A DNA stretch of 56,997 nucleotides from an uncultured Bacteroidales bacterium (GTDB lineage Bacteria; Bacteroidota; Bacteroidia; Bacteroidales; UBA3663). The notes under the pieces are model-generated. The model did no database searches, was not told the origin of the DNA, and was given only the letters and a program-made list of their open reading frames with translations. Position 1 is the first letter of the stretch. The number at the start of each line of letters is the position of its first letter. The stretch lies in NCBI GenBank assembly GCA_937899265.1, contig CALBPV010000091.1, forward strand, positions 1 through 56,997, written 5' to 3'. The translations under genes were made by a program, and so were the position numbers. Shown piece by piece: positions 31,429 through 39,084 of this stretch.

Positions 31429-31436
31429 CAAATATA
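31429..31436 (-). promoter_or_regulatory. -7 box for the pectinesterase gene
   Basis: Plus-strand CAAATATA (minus TATATTTG), 127 bp before the start. No -33 TTTG at the usual distance. Nothing else was seen in 31302-31581. Confidence 0.45.
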
Positions 31437-31581
31437 GATATTTCCTGTCAAATATGTACTGTTCACAATAATATTTTTTTTGAAAAGTGTTATTTTTTCC
31501 CACTTTTGGCGAATTTTTCCACCTTTTCCGGCCGGAAAATTCCTCAAAAGCTTGCATTTTACAAGTTGCCCACCCTGTCCG

Positions 31582-32086
31582 TCAGCCTTCCAGCAGACCG
31601 GCGGAGATGCCGTCGGCGGACTGGATGAGGGAGAGGAGAGGGCTGCGGTCCTTGGCGGCATTGAAGTTGTTTTTCATCTCATTTTTCTCCGTGGCCGAGG
31701 GGGAAGTTGCTGTAATCCACATCGTAGCCGGGCACATCGACCCAGGTGCCGGAGGCATCCTTCTGTTTCTTCACGGTGGCACGGTAGATGTCGGCCTTGC
31801 AGGTGTCGTGGAGCAGGGCTGCAATCTTGACGCTCTCTTCGGGGAGACGGTCGGCCAGTTCGGGACGATGGCGGATGACGACTTCACGGAGTTCGAGTGC
31901 CACGTCGCACACGTTGAGAGAGTGTTCCAGAAGTCCACCCTCATAGTTGAGATGGAACTTGGTGCTGGCCGGTGCTTTGAAGAAGCCCATCGACTCCAGC
32001 TTCTCCAAAATAACCTCCATCCCCTCCCTGTGGGTGGAAAGGAGCATTTCTTTGAATCTTGCTTCGCTCTCTTCTTGGGTGTTCAT
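31582..32086 (-). pseudogene. HD-domain hydrolase, broken by internal deletion and frameshift
   Basis: The first 135 codons (32086-31679) encode an HD-superfamily phosphohydrolase: YEGGLLEHSLNVCDVAL holds the first His, KIAALLHDTCKADIYRA the HD pair, and the frame reaches FPLGHGEK, where family members go on with about 25-30 residues around an RWHM motif. Here TGA follows GEK at once. Four bases on, in another frame, a stretch resembling the family C-terminus resumes: MKNNFNAAKDRSPLLSLIQS then ADGISAGLLEG, stop at 31582. So the middle part is missing and the ends are out of frame. Family-wide comparison is from memory. A residual 135-aa product could still be made from the good promoter at 32317-32348. 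Confidence 0.7.
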
Positions 32087-32114
32087 ATATTGAATCTTTA
32101 AGTTGTTGTTTATA

Positions 32115-32290
32115 TCTTGTCACTCTCTTGAAACTTGAAACTTGTCTCTTGAAACTTGAACCTTGAAACCTGAAACCTGAAACCTGAAACTTGCATCTTG
32201 AATCTTGTCTCTTGAAACTTGAAACCTGAAACCTGAACCTTGTCTCTTGAAACCTGAAACTTGAAACTTGTCTCTTGTCTCCTGTCTCTT
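32115..32290. repeat. Degenerate 7-bp tandem repeat tract
   Basis: About 25 copies of a heptamer (TTGAAAC, CTGAAAC, TTGTCTC, CTTGAAC variants on the plus strand) in a 7-bp register. It lies between the promoter and the start of the HD gene, so it would be transcribed as part of that leader. Because 7 is prime to 3, an open minus-strand frame runs through it with a heptapeptide period (FQVSGFR-like units); I regard that as incidental. Confidence 0.85.
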
Positions 32291-32316
32291 CAATGATTTA
32301 GTTCTTTTTCGGCCTG

Positions 32317-32348
32317 CAAATATAACCATTATTTTAGAGATGAACAAA
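32317..32348 (-). promoter_or_regulatory. Promoter for the HD gene
   Basis: Minus-strand -7 TATATTTG (plus 32317-32324) and -33 TTTG (plus CAAA 32345-32348) with a 20-bp spacer. It leaves a leader of about 225 nt that contains the heptamer tract. Confidence 0.7.
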
Positions 32349-32693
32349 TTTTCATCCGAAAAATTTCAAATTCCTCCATCATTTCCTTTCCCTTTAATGA
32401 GTATGAATGGTCAATTACATGATAATTATGCGTTTGTCTTTAACCTGAATGACCACGAACCTTTTTTATATATATGCTTCGTGCGATTTCTCGCCGAAGG
32501 CGACCCATGCAAACGGTTAGGGGAATTGAAAGTTTTTTGTGCCGAGGTGATAGAATGTGGCGAATTTGGGACTCTATACGAATAAAGCCAAAGATGTGGC
32601 GAAGAATGTCGCCTGTAAAGTGGCAGATTTGTGGCGGAAAATGCATGTTTTTGAGGAAAAATGAGGCTCAGACATAAAAAATCCGCCGGAAAG

Positions 32694-32725
32694 TTTGGCT
32701 GTTTGAAATAAAAACCGTACTTTTG
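32694..32725 (+). promoter_or_regulatory. Promoter before the two small ORFs and RNA-repair cassette
   Basis: TTTG (32694-32697), 20 bp, then TACTTTTG (32718-32725), a full match to the Bacteroides promoter form, 24 bp before the ATG at 32750. It is the only good plus-strand promoter seen ahead of the methyltransferase-ligase-HD-Pnk genes. The rest of 32349-32693 shows no convincing gene. Confidence 0.7.
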
Positions 32726-32749
32726 CATACACTATAAAAAATACAGGTT

Positions 32750-32911
32750 ATGTCATACGGTTATTTATCAGCCACGTTCGGCAAGTTCCGAAAGAGGAAA
32801 ACGTGCTTCACGGCCGAAGAGATAGCTCCCCTCTTCGCCGATTCCATCGGCCTCGACAACATCATCCTGCCCGAAGACTTCGTGGAAGCGATGCCAAATT
32901 CCATCGGCTGA
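32750..32911 (+). CDS. Small ORF, 53 aa, unknown
   Basis: Encodes MSYGYLSATFGKFRKRK followed by TCFTAEEIAPLFADSIGLDN and ends in AMPNSIG. It stands 24 bp after a consensus promoter and 4 bp before the next ORF, which argues it is a real gene or the remnant 5' end of one. No family recognised. It was found by reading the frame directly since it is short. Confidence 0.55.
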   Translation: MSYGYLSATFGKFRKRKTCFTAEEIAPLFADSIGLDNIILPEDFVEAMPNSIG

Positions 32912-32915
32912 CACG

Positions 32916-33320
32916 ATGAGAAAGGAGACCGTCCAAATGGTTTCAATCTATGACGATGTGGAGATTCTCGGGCTTGTCTTTCATGGGCTGAAAGATATTC
33001 AGGAACACGTAAAGATGTCGCTTTACAGAAGTTATCTACCCGGTCTGGCTGATGCAAGAGACAACGACGGTTGCAATGTTTACGTAGGAGAATTGTGGAT
33101 GCCATATCCATGTTTCGATGCTTCGGACTATGCGACCGAGAACATGTCATACCAAAACTTTGTCTTCCGCAACCGACCGATCACCGAGGATGACTTGAAG
33201 GCGCTGTCTGACCTGCCGACATTCGGTAATGAGTACAGGGTTTATGAACGTGTACCAGCCGAGATGCGTCCATTGGTGTACTATGAGGGAGATGGACAGA
33301 CTATGTTGGTGGCAAAATAG
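32916..33320 (+). CDS. Hypothetical protein, 134 aa
   Basis: A soluble-looking acidic protein without signal peptide or membrane segment; a second start (MVSIYDDVEILG) is 7 codons in. Notable parts are YRSYLPGLADARDNDGCNVY and VYERVPAEMRPLVYYEGDGQ. I do not recognise the family. It follows the 53-aa ORF by 4 bp, so the two probably are co-transcribed; the RNA-repair cassette begins 170 bp downstream on the same strand. Confidence 0.6.
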   Translation: MRKETVQMVSIYDDVEILGLVFHGLKDIQEHVKMSLYRSYLPGLADARDNDGCNVYVGELWMPYPCFDASDYATENMSYQNFVFRNRPITEDDLKALSDLPTFGNEYRVYERVPAEMRPLVYYEGDGQTMLVAK

Positions 33321-33400
33321 AAAACAACGTTGACCTTACCCTTGACTTTAACGAAATTGTTATTCGCCCCGAAGGTCAAGATTGAGAGCGAACACGAAAC

Positions 33401-33455
33401 GCAGGGGCAAGCCCCTGTGCCAGGTTCTCTCCCCGCCCGCCCTTTAAGGGAAGGG
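33401..33455. repeat. GC-rich palindromic element, left of the RNA-repair genes
   Basis: CAGGGGC (33402-33408) and GCCCCTG (33411-33417) form a tight hairpin, followed by a GC-rich stretch TCTCCCCGCCCGCCC and CTTTAAGGG. It resembles the hairpins at 36134-36217 on the far side of the cassette (shared core CAGGGGCAA/CCCCTGTG). Confidence 0.5.
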
Positions 33456-33490
33456 AATGATTCGTATCACAGGTATAACATACGCAATTC

Positions 33491-34114
33491 ATGAAACAAC
33501 AATATGTGACAATCCTTCTTGATGCATACAAACGAGGATATGAGATTCGGTATAGAGGCATCGCTAATGCTCCTGAGCTGAAGGACCATTATTTCAAGGT
33601 GAAGGACGACCTGCCGAGGGTGCAGGCGGTCTTGGGATTCCTGCATGGTATTGTACCCACCGGGAAGTGTCAAACCCTTCTTGATGTGGGCAGCGGCAGG
33701 GGCGTATTCCTCTTTCCGTTGTTGCGCAATTTCCCGAAAATGGAGGTGACAAGTTTGGACATTCTGCCACATCGGACAGAACTGCTTCAATGCCTACATG
33801 ACGGAGGTATTGACAATTTGCATCCTGTTCAGGCAGATATTTGCACATGGGATGCCCCAGACAAATCTTTTGACGTGGTGACGATGCTGGAGGTGATGGA
33901 ACACATAGGAGACACGGAGTCCGTAGTGAAAAATGCTATACGCTTGGCAAGAAACTACATCATTGTGTCCGTGCCCTCAAAACCTGACGATAATCCTGAG
34001 CATATCCACCTCTTCTCGGATGAAGATTTGGAACAGCTCTTCGTGGAGAACGGATGCAATAAGGTGAAGTTCATGTCAGTGACAAACCACAGAGTGATGG
34101 TTGCGTCATTATAG
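33491..34114 (+). CDS. Class I SAM-dependent methyltransferase in RNA-repair operon
   Basis: 207 residues with a Rossmann methyltransferase core: motif I LLDVGSGRGVFLF (about 63-75), acidic motif II in VTSLDILP (about 86-93), ADICTWD (116-121), and motif IV/post-I MLEVMEHIGD (132-141). A C-terminal HIHLFSDEDLEQLF helix follows. The ExxEH arrangement (E134, E137, H138) is shared with Hen1 RNA 2'-O-methyltransferases but also with many small-molecule methyltransferases, so it does not prove an RNA target. The RNA ligase gene follows by 32 bp, which suggests a role in RNA end marking or repair; this is inference. Confidence 0.8.
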   Translation: MKQQYVTILLDAYKRGYEIRYRGIANAPELKDHYFKVKDDLPRVQAVLGFLHGIVPTGKCQTLLDVGSGRGVFLFPLLRNFPKMEVTSLDILPHRTELLQCLHDGGIDNLHPVQADICTWDAPDKSFDVVTMLEVMEHIGDTESVVKNAIRLARNYIIVSVPSKPDDNPEHIHLFSDEDLEQLFVENGCNKVKFMSVTNHRVMVASL

Positions 34115-34146
34115 CTTAGGACAGAGCGTTTACGGTTTAGAGAAAT

Positions 34147-34944
34147 ATGGAAATCGAAGATGTGATAATTAAATACCCGCGCACACCACATATTCAGGGG
34201 TCTAGATTGCAACCTGGAGATGAGGACTTGCGGCAGCGCCCGTTCAGCGACATCGCGGGGAAACATGTCGTACTGGAAGAGAAGATTGACGGAGCCAACT
34301 CTGCGGTCTCGTTCACAGGTGACGGAGAGTTGCGCCTGCAGAGTCGCGGGCACTTTCTGACAGGCGGTTATCGTGAACGGCATTACGACTTGATGAAGCA
34401 ATGGGGAGCCGTTCTCAAGGACAAACTGTACGAAGTGTTGGGTTGCCGATACGTGATGTATGGAGAATGGATGTATGCCAAGCACAGCATCTACTATGAC
34501 ATGTTGCCCCACTACTTCATGGAATTTGACATACTGGATCGTGAAACAGGGAAGTTTCTGGATACCCCTTCCCGTCATCAGTTGCTCGCGAATTTGCCTG
34601 TTTGTTCAGTTCCCGTACTTGCCACAGGCATATTTGGTTCTGCCGAGGAGATGCTGAAGTTTTTGGGCGACTCCAACTATATATCGTCTCATTACATAGA
34701 ACACCTGCGCGAAGATGCAGAGAAATTGGGATTGGACGCTGACATTGTGTGCCGGGAGACCGACAGCTCACGGACAATGGAGGGTATATATATTAAAGTG
34801 GAGGAAACCGGTGAGGTGGTTGACAGAATGAAATTTGTCCGTGCCTCTTTCCTTCAGACGGTAGAGGAATCGCAGTCTCATTGGCTCGACCGCCCCATAG
34901 TGCCGAACAGAATAACCAAGAGCATAGAAGACTTGTTTGTATAG
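34147..34944 (+). CDS. ATP-dependent RNA ligase (KxDG nucleotidyltransferase)
   Basis: Seals 3'-OH/5'-phosphate RNA nicks through a lysyl-AMP intermediate. All nucleotidyltransferase motifs can be read: motif I with nucleophile K46 in EEKIDGAN, Ia LQSRGHF (65-70), III/IIIa YGEWMYAKHSIYYD...YFMEFDI (105-129), IV MEGIYIKVEE (211-220) and V DRMKFVR with K229. It resembles the Rnl2/DRB0094-like RNA ligases. At 265 residues it is short and ends soon after motif V, without a large C-terminal domain. The next gene (HD-Pnk) starts at the base after its stop codon, so the pair is translationally linked and provides end healing plus sealing. Confidence 0.87.
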   Translation: MEIEDVIIKYPRTPHIQGSRLQPGDEDLRQRPFSDIAGKHVVLEEKIDGANSAVSFTGDGELRLQSRGHFLTGGYRERHYDLMKQWGAVLKDKLYEVLGCRYVMYGEWMYAKHSIYYDMLPHYFMEFDILDRETGKFLDTPSRHQLLANLPVCSVPVLATGIFGSAEEMLKFLGDSNYISSHYIEHLREDAEKLGLDADIVCRETDSSRTMEGIYIKVEETGEVVDRMKFVRASFLQTVEESQSHWLDRPIVPNRITKSIEDLFV

Positions 34945-36063
34945 ATGACAGACTGGAACTACATAGAACGTACTGCGCTTGACCGATATGAAGAACAGCT
35001 CCGCCAGACTCCGCAATCACCTGTGTTTCACGCAGAAGGTGATGCGTTTGTCCATACCCGAATGGTATGCGAATCCTTGGTGCAACTGTCAGAATATCAA
35101 AGGCTAAACGAAAGGCAAAAACATGTCCTGTATGTAGCAGCCCTTCTTCATGACATCGGGAAGATTCATACCACAAAATTGGGCGACGGCGATTGGCACT
35201 CTCCTCATCATGCTCTTACAGGCAGCAACATGGTGCGTGAAATGTTGTGGAAAGACTACGGATTGTGCGGGCATCAGGAACTGACAGAGATTCGGGAAGC
35301 TGTTTGCCTCTTGGTTCGCTATCATTCCTATCCGCCTGTTGCCATTGACAGGCCAAATGCCCGGCAGAAGTTGCATTCTATGGCCGCAAACAGCTTGTTG
35401 GTACCGGATTTCTCCATCAAACTTCTCTGCATGCTATGCAAGGCCGATATGCTTGGGCGCAAGTGTTTCGACCAGAAAGAAATACTCGCCAAGATTGCAT
35501 TGTGTGAGGAACTTGCCATAGAGGAGGGATGCTACGAGACATGTTATTCTTTCCCGTCAAAGCATACCCAACGGGCATTCCTTACAGGACGCGATGTTTG
35601 GAAAAATCAGGATCTCTACGATGATTGTTGGGGTGAAGTAATCCTTGTGAGCGGACTGCCCGGAACAGGCAAAGACACTTGGATAAAGAAAAATGTTCCC
35701 GATTTTCCGATGATTTCATTAGACAACATTCGCAGAGCGAACAAAATTCCGCCTACGGCAGAGCAGGGCAAAGTGGCCAACATGGCGCGAGAGCAGGCTA
35801 AAGAATACTTGCGAAGACATCAGCCATTAGTTTGGAATGCCACCAACATTACCGCTCAGATGCGGGAGTCTCTGGTTTCTCTTTTTGAGACCTATCATGC
35901 CTGTGTTCGTATTGTCTATCTTGAAACGGAATGGCAGTGTTTGCTCGAAAGGAACAGTTCTCGCGAGGAGAGTGTGCCTCAGTCCGTCGTGGAGGAAATG
36001 TTGGGTAAACTTGTGTTGCCGGAATCATACGAGGCCAGAAACGTAGAATGGGTCTCCGTGTAA
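34945..36063 (+). CDS. HD-Pnk: HD phosphoesterase fused to 5'-OH polynucleotide kinase
   Basis: Two-domain RNA/DNA end-healing enzyme. The N-terminal HD domain (about 25-200) has H37, H69-D70 in AALLHDIGK, H85/H88/H89 in WHSPHHALTG and D168 in CKADMLGR; in the family it removes 2',3'-cyclic or 3'-phosphates. The C-terminal P-loop kinase (about 230-372) has Walker A SGLPGTGKDT (236-245), the acceptor motif D260-x-x-R263 in SLDNIRR, and WNATN (298-301). This architecture matches HD-Pnk described from Runella slithyformis, also a Bacteroidota member. It makes 3'-OH and 5'-phosphate ends for the ligase encoded just upstream. Confidence 0.87.
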   Translation: MTDWNYIERTALDRYEEQLRQTPQSPVFHAEGDAFVHTRMVCESLVQLSEYQRLNERQKHVLYVAALLHDIGKIHTTKLGDGDWHSPHHALTGSNMVREMLWKDYGLCGHQELTEIREAVCLLVRYHSYPPVAIDRPNARQKLHSMAANSLLVPDFSIKLLCMLCKADMLGRKCFDQKEILAKIALCEELAIEEGCYETCYSFPSKHTQRAFLTGRDVWKNQDLYDDCWGEVILVSGLPGTGKDTWIKKNVPDFPMISLDNIRRANKIPPTAEQGKVANMAREQAKEYLRRHQPLVWNATNITAQMRESLVSLFETYHACVRIVYLETEWQCLLERNSSREESVPQSVVEEMLGKLVLPESYEARNVEWVSV

Positions 36064-36129
36064 TCCGACAGATATTTGGTTACTCTCGGTTCTCTTATAA
36101 ACTTTCGCAAGCAATGAACATGCTGAATA

Positions 36130-36217
36130 CAAGCCCCGTAGGGGCGAAAGAGCCCAGCACAGGGAGTTGCCCCTGTGTTAACGGGATGTTCCCCTCCTCG
36201 CCCTGCAGGGCGAAAGA
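36130..36217. repeat. REP-like cluster of palindromes right of the RNA-repair genes
   Basis: Three hairpins in a row: GCCCC-gta-GGGGC near 36133-36145, CACAGGG...CCCCTGTG near 36159-36178, and the perfect palindrome CGCCCTGCAGGGCG near 36199-36212. It stands between the HD-Pnk stop and the AAA gene. Such GC-rich strings of hairpins are typical of dispersed REP elements; genome copy number is unseen here. Confidence 0.6.
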
Positions 36218-36236
36218 ACATTATTTATTACGCCCT

Positions 36237-36244
36237 TATCTTTG
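36237..36244 (+). promoter_or_regulatory. -7 box before the AAA gene
   Basis: TATCTTTG matches TAnnTTTG about 107 bp before the AAA start at 36352; no clear -33 TTTG. Confidence 0.45.
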
Positions 36245-36351
36245 CAGTTTTTAATCTCTGTAAAAAAACGGAACATTTTTCACTTTCACTGATAGAAATC
36301 GGAGAGTTTGGGCAGTCTTTTTTCCATGAACAACTAAAATAAGAGGTTAAG

Positions 36352-37176
36352 ATGAAAGTGAAAACAAATGCAGAAAAAGAATGGCTCCGCAGCCTCGCTG
36401 CAGGCAGGTCGAGGGATGTTGAGGTGCATGAAATTCCCCGGCGGGAAACCGAAGCCCTCCAGCCGGAGAAGGAGCCCGAGAAGAAGAGCCGCCGGGGATT
36501 CGGCGACGTGGCAGGCATGGACGAACTGAAACAGTTGGTTACCGAAGGATTTATCAACATCCTGAACAACCGGGAGTGTGCCAAGGCATTCGGCATCACC
36601 CCGCCGAGTCTGTTGTTCTACGGCCCGGCAGGATGCGGTAAGACCTACTTTGCCGAGAAAATTGCCGAGGAGGTGGGCATCAATTTCATTAAGGTGGTAC
36701 CCGATGACCTGGCCTCGACACTCGTTCACGGCACACAGGAGAAAATCGGCGAAGTGTTCCGCAAGGCCGAGATGTCGGCTCCGACGCTGATATTCTTCGA
36801 TGAGTTCGACGCCATGGTTCCTCGGCGCACGAACGACGACCGCAGCTATCAGAACGGGGAAACAAACGAGTTCCTGTGTATGCTGAACAACGCTTCGCAG
36901 AAAGGCGTTTATGTGTTGGCAGCTACCAATCATCCCGAGCGTATCGACAAAGCCGTCATTTGGGCACCGTCATGCTGCTCGGTGGCTTCTGTCAGCCACA
37001 AATACACTGAACAGACAACGCCCTGTATGCCAAGAGCCATCTTTATTTGGCGAATGTGCCACAGGCAAAGTCGCTCGAAGGCCACCCGGCTCCAACTTGT
37101 CCTGACGGGAGCATCTATACAGTTCGTCCAAAAGTGCTCGTCATTCTCCTCTCGTTTTTTCTTCCTATCATCATAA
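36352..37176 (+). pseudogene. Truncated AAA+ ATPase
   Basis: Residues 1-203 are a normal AAA+ start: a charged N-terminal segment, GDVAGMDELKQLV, Walker A LLFYGPAGCGKTYFAEK, Walker B APTLIFFDEFDAMVP, and sensor 1 VYVLAATNHPERIDKAVI. Just where RPGR and the helical lid should follow (about base 36960) the match ends, and the remaining 70 codons (WAPSCCSVASV...SSRFFFLSS) are Ser/Cys/Arg-rich, unlike any AAA part. The arginine finger and sensor 2 are thus lost. The sequence 36960-37190 seems to be joined from elsewhere. A shortened product may be made, but hydrolysis is unlikely. Confidence 0.75.
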
Positions 37177-37198
37177 TTCTGTTCCTGTTTTCAGGGTG

Positions 37199-37215
37199 CA
37201 AAGATAACAAAAATA
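37199..37215 (-). promoter_or_regulatory. Orphan minus-strand -7 boxes
   Basis: Two overlapping-phase boxes on the minus strand, TATCTTTG (plus CAAAGATA 37199-37206) and TATTTTTG (plus 37208-37215), point toward the dead end of the AAA gene, where no minus-strand gene is seen. They may be left over from a lost gene. The rest of 37177-37391 shows nothing. Confidence 0.35.
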
Positions 37216-37391
37216 TATTGAACCGCGTGGAAAAGTCTATGAAAAGATGATATTTCCACAACATTCAAGCGGATAATATGCCATTCAAAACTCTCTGACG
37301 AGTGGTAACGCCACAAACGAACGATTCGGATGAGGGGATCAAGCGGAATTTTACCATTTAATTGAACCTGCCTAAATTCGACCATCCATTC

Positions 37392-39044
37392 TCATTGATT
37401 ATAGAATGCCGCTGCTTTCTGTGGCTGTATAGCATGGTTGTATCCCTGAGATATTCCGAGGAATCCCGAGACAATGATGCCTGCAAAGTCTCCGTATGTG
37501 TCAAATACCGGAGAGCCTGATGCACCTGAGTGGATTGTAATATTATGCCCATAGGTATAAATGCCCCGTTCTTGTGTAACCTCACCGCTCTGATTGTTGG
37601 CTTCCAATCCTTCTCTGGTAGTTCCAATGATAGTCGCATAGGGGAATCCAATTGTATAAATTTTACTTCCCAAAGAGAGGTGCTCAGAATTCAACTCCTT
37701 CTTCATATCTACAATCTTGTCAACTTCAACTGGCGTACGCTTATTGTTGGTCTGAATTATGGCCACGTCAAGTTCCTCGTCTTGGCTAATGCGATAGATG
37801 GAGCACGGTAGCATGTCATCCTCCGAATCGACATAAGTATCATTGAGGAAAACACCCAATTTAATGAGCTTAAAAGTTGCTGTGACATTCTCAGCGATGT
37901 ACCAAAGACGATACTTCGCCTTATTGGCAGTAGCCTCTGAAGCTGCTGCTTTGAAAGCTTCGGATATGGCTGCCTTCACCTCTTTCTCACACTGAGCCGT
38001 TGACTTCTCATTACCAGGGGTAACGACGTGCCGGTTCGTCATAATCTTACCATCGTTAGAGATAAAGAAACCTGTTCCGAAGCCCGTTGCGATACCAGTA
38101 TTTAATTTTCCGTTGTTATCAAGATAAATGTAGTCAAAACTATCGTCATCGAGGTAGGAGCTTAGGCTCTCGCCGTCGCATTTGATGGCATAAGTGTAGC
38201 GATAGTAAATCATGACAACACTGTGCTTGTAGGTCGAATAAATCTCCTGCGGTAGCATGGGTTTGGGACCTCTGAAATATTCTTTCCAGACATAGTAACC
38301 TGCGCCACTAAGCAAAGCACCCCCTAGAAGGATAATGATAGCGAGGCCAATCTTCTTGAATGCAAAAGCCACTGAACTGTGGGACTTGGGATTGGGATAA
38401 TAGAACTCCCAGTCGAGCATGTACTTGTTTGAGAGCAAAACATGGTCGCCACTCTTGAGGTACTTCTTATGAACGCGTTTGCCATTGACGAATGTTCCAT
38501 TGGTCGAATCACAGTCAATGATGAATACAAACCCATCATGCGTACGACAAAGTAAAGCGTGGCGCGACGACACCTCAGAAGTATTCAATCGAATATCGGA
38601 CGATGGGTCTCGACCGATGACCTTCTGCTCATCGCCGAAACCTGGCATTTTTTCATTCTCGTTATTGTCCCATCCCGGTATGGGCATAGAGCTGGAGATA
38701 CGTTCTGTGCCACGATGCTGGACAGACTGCATACGCTCCGTCTGCGGACGCTGCGAGACCATCTGTGTAGCTTGTTTGAGCGAACCCATTTTGGTCAGCG
38801 ACTTGACCAGACTCTGCCAATTGTAAGAATGGGAAGCAAAAGAGAGGTTATCTCCAGGATTTAAGCTGCATTTGGAGGTAATCCTTCTTCCATTGACAAA
38901 TGTTCCATTCGTAGAACCGCAATCTTCCACCACCACGCTTCCGTCACTATTGACAGTAAGTATGGCATGAGAAGAGGATACCATGGAATCACTGATGCAA
39001 ATGTCGTTAGACGCTGAGCGTCCAATACGCACTATTTTCGCCAT
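37392..39044 (-). CDS. FHA-FHA-TM-trypsin-like serine protease
   Basis: 550 residues. Two cytoplasmic FHA domains bind phosphothreonine: FHA1 (about 1-80; IGRS, SSSH, DCGSTNGTFVNG) and FHA2 (about 140-215; IGRDPSSD, SSRH, DCDSTNGTFVNG). A single membrane helix follows (232-252, IGLAIIILLGGALLSGAGYY), then an extracytoplasmic chymotrypsin-fold domain with an intact triad: H339 in MTNRHVV, D426 in ELDVAIIQ and S509 in HSGASGSPVF. So the protein can couple phospho-reading inside to proteolysis outside. It is the last gene of the minus-strand run, 40 bp after the ABC permease gene. No close named relative recognised; HtrA-like proteases lack the FHA pair. Confidence 0.88.
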   Translation of the reverse strand: MAKIVRIGRSASNDICISDSMVSSSHAILTVNSDGSVVVEDCGSTNGTFVNGRRITSKCSLNPGDNLSFASHSYNWQSLVKSLTKMGSLKQATQMVSQRPQTERMQSVQHRGTERISSSMPIPGWDNNENEKMPGFGDEQKVIGRDPSSDIRLNTSEVSSRHALLCRTHDGFVFIIDCDSTNGTFVNGKRVHKKYLKSGDHVLLSNKYMLDWEFYYPNPKSHSSVAFAFKKIGLAIIILLGGALLSGAGYYVWKEYFRGPKPMLPQEIYSTYKHSVVMIYYRYTYAIKCDGESLSSYLDDDSFDYIYLDNNGKLNTGIATGFGTGFFISNDGKIMTNRHVVTPGNEKSTAQCEKEVKAAISEAFKAAASEATANKAKYRLWYIAENVTATFKLIKLGVFLNDTYVDSEDDMLPCSIYRISQDEELDVAIIQTNNKRTPVEVDKIVDMKKELNSEHLSLGSKIYTIGFPYATIIGTTREGLEANNQSGEVTQERGIYTYGHNITIHSGASGSPVFDTYGDFAGIIVSGFLGISQGYNHAIQPQKAAAFYNQ

Positions 39045-39084
39045 GTTGCTTTTTTTATTTTTAGGATAATCCTGTCCGTTGATT

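Noticed and set aside
32115..32290. CRISPR array
   Set aside because: Units are 7 bp without spacers and no cas genes are near.
32120..32347. Minus-strand 75-aa frame with FQVSGF-type repeats
   Set aside because: It is a by-product of the 7-bp repeat tract and covers the HD promoter; no start context or family.
35979..36221. Minus-strand 80-aa frame over the palindromes
   Set aside because: Its residues come from the GC-rich hairpins and antisense of the HD-Pnk end; not a gene.
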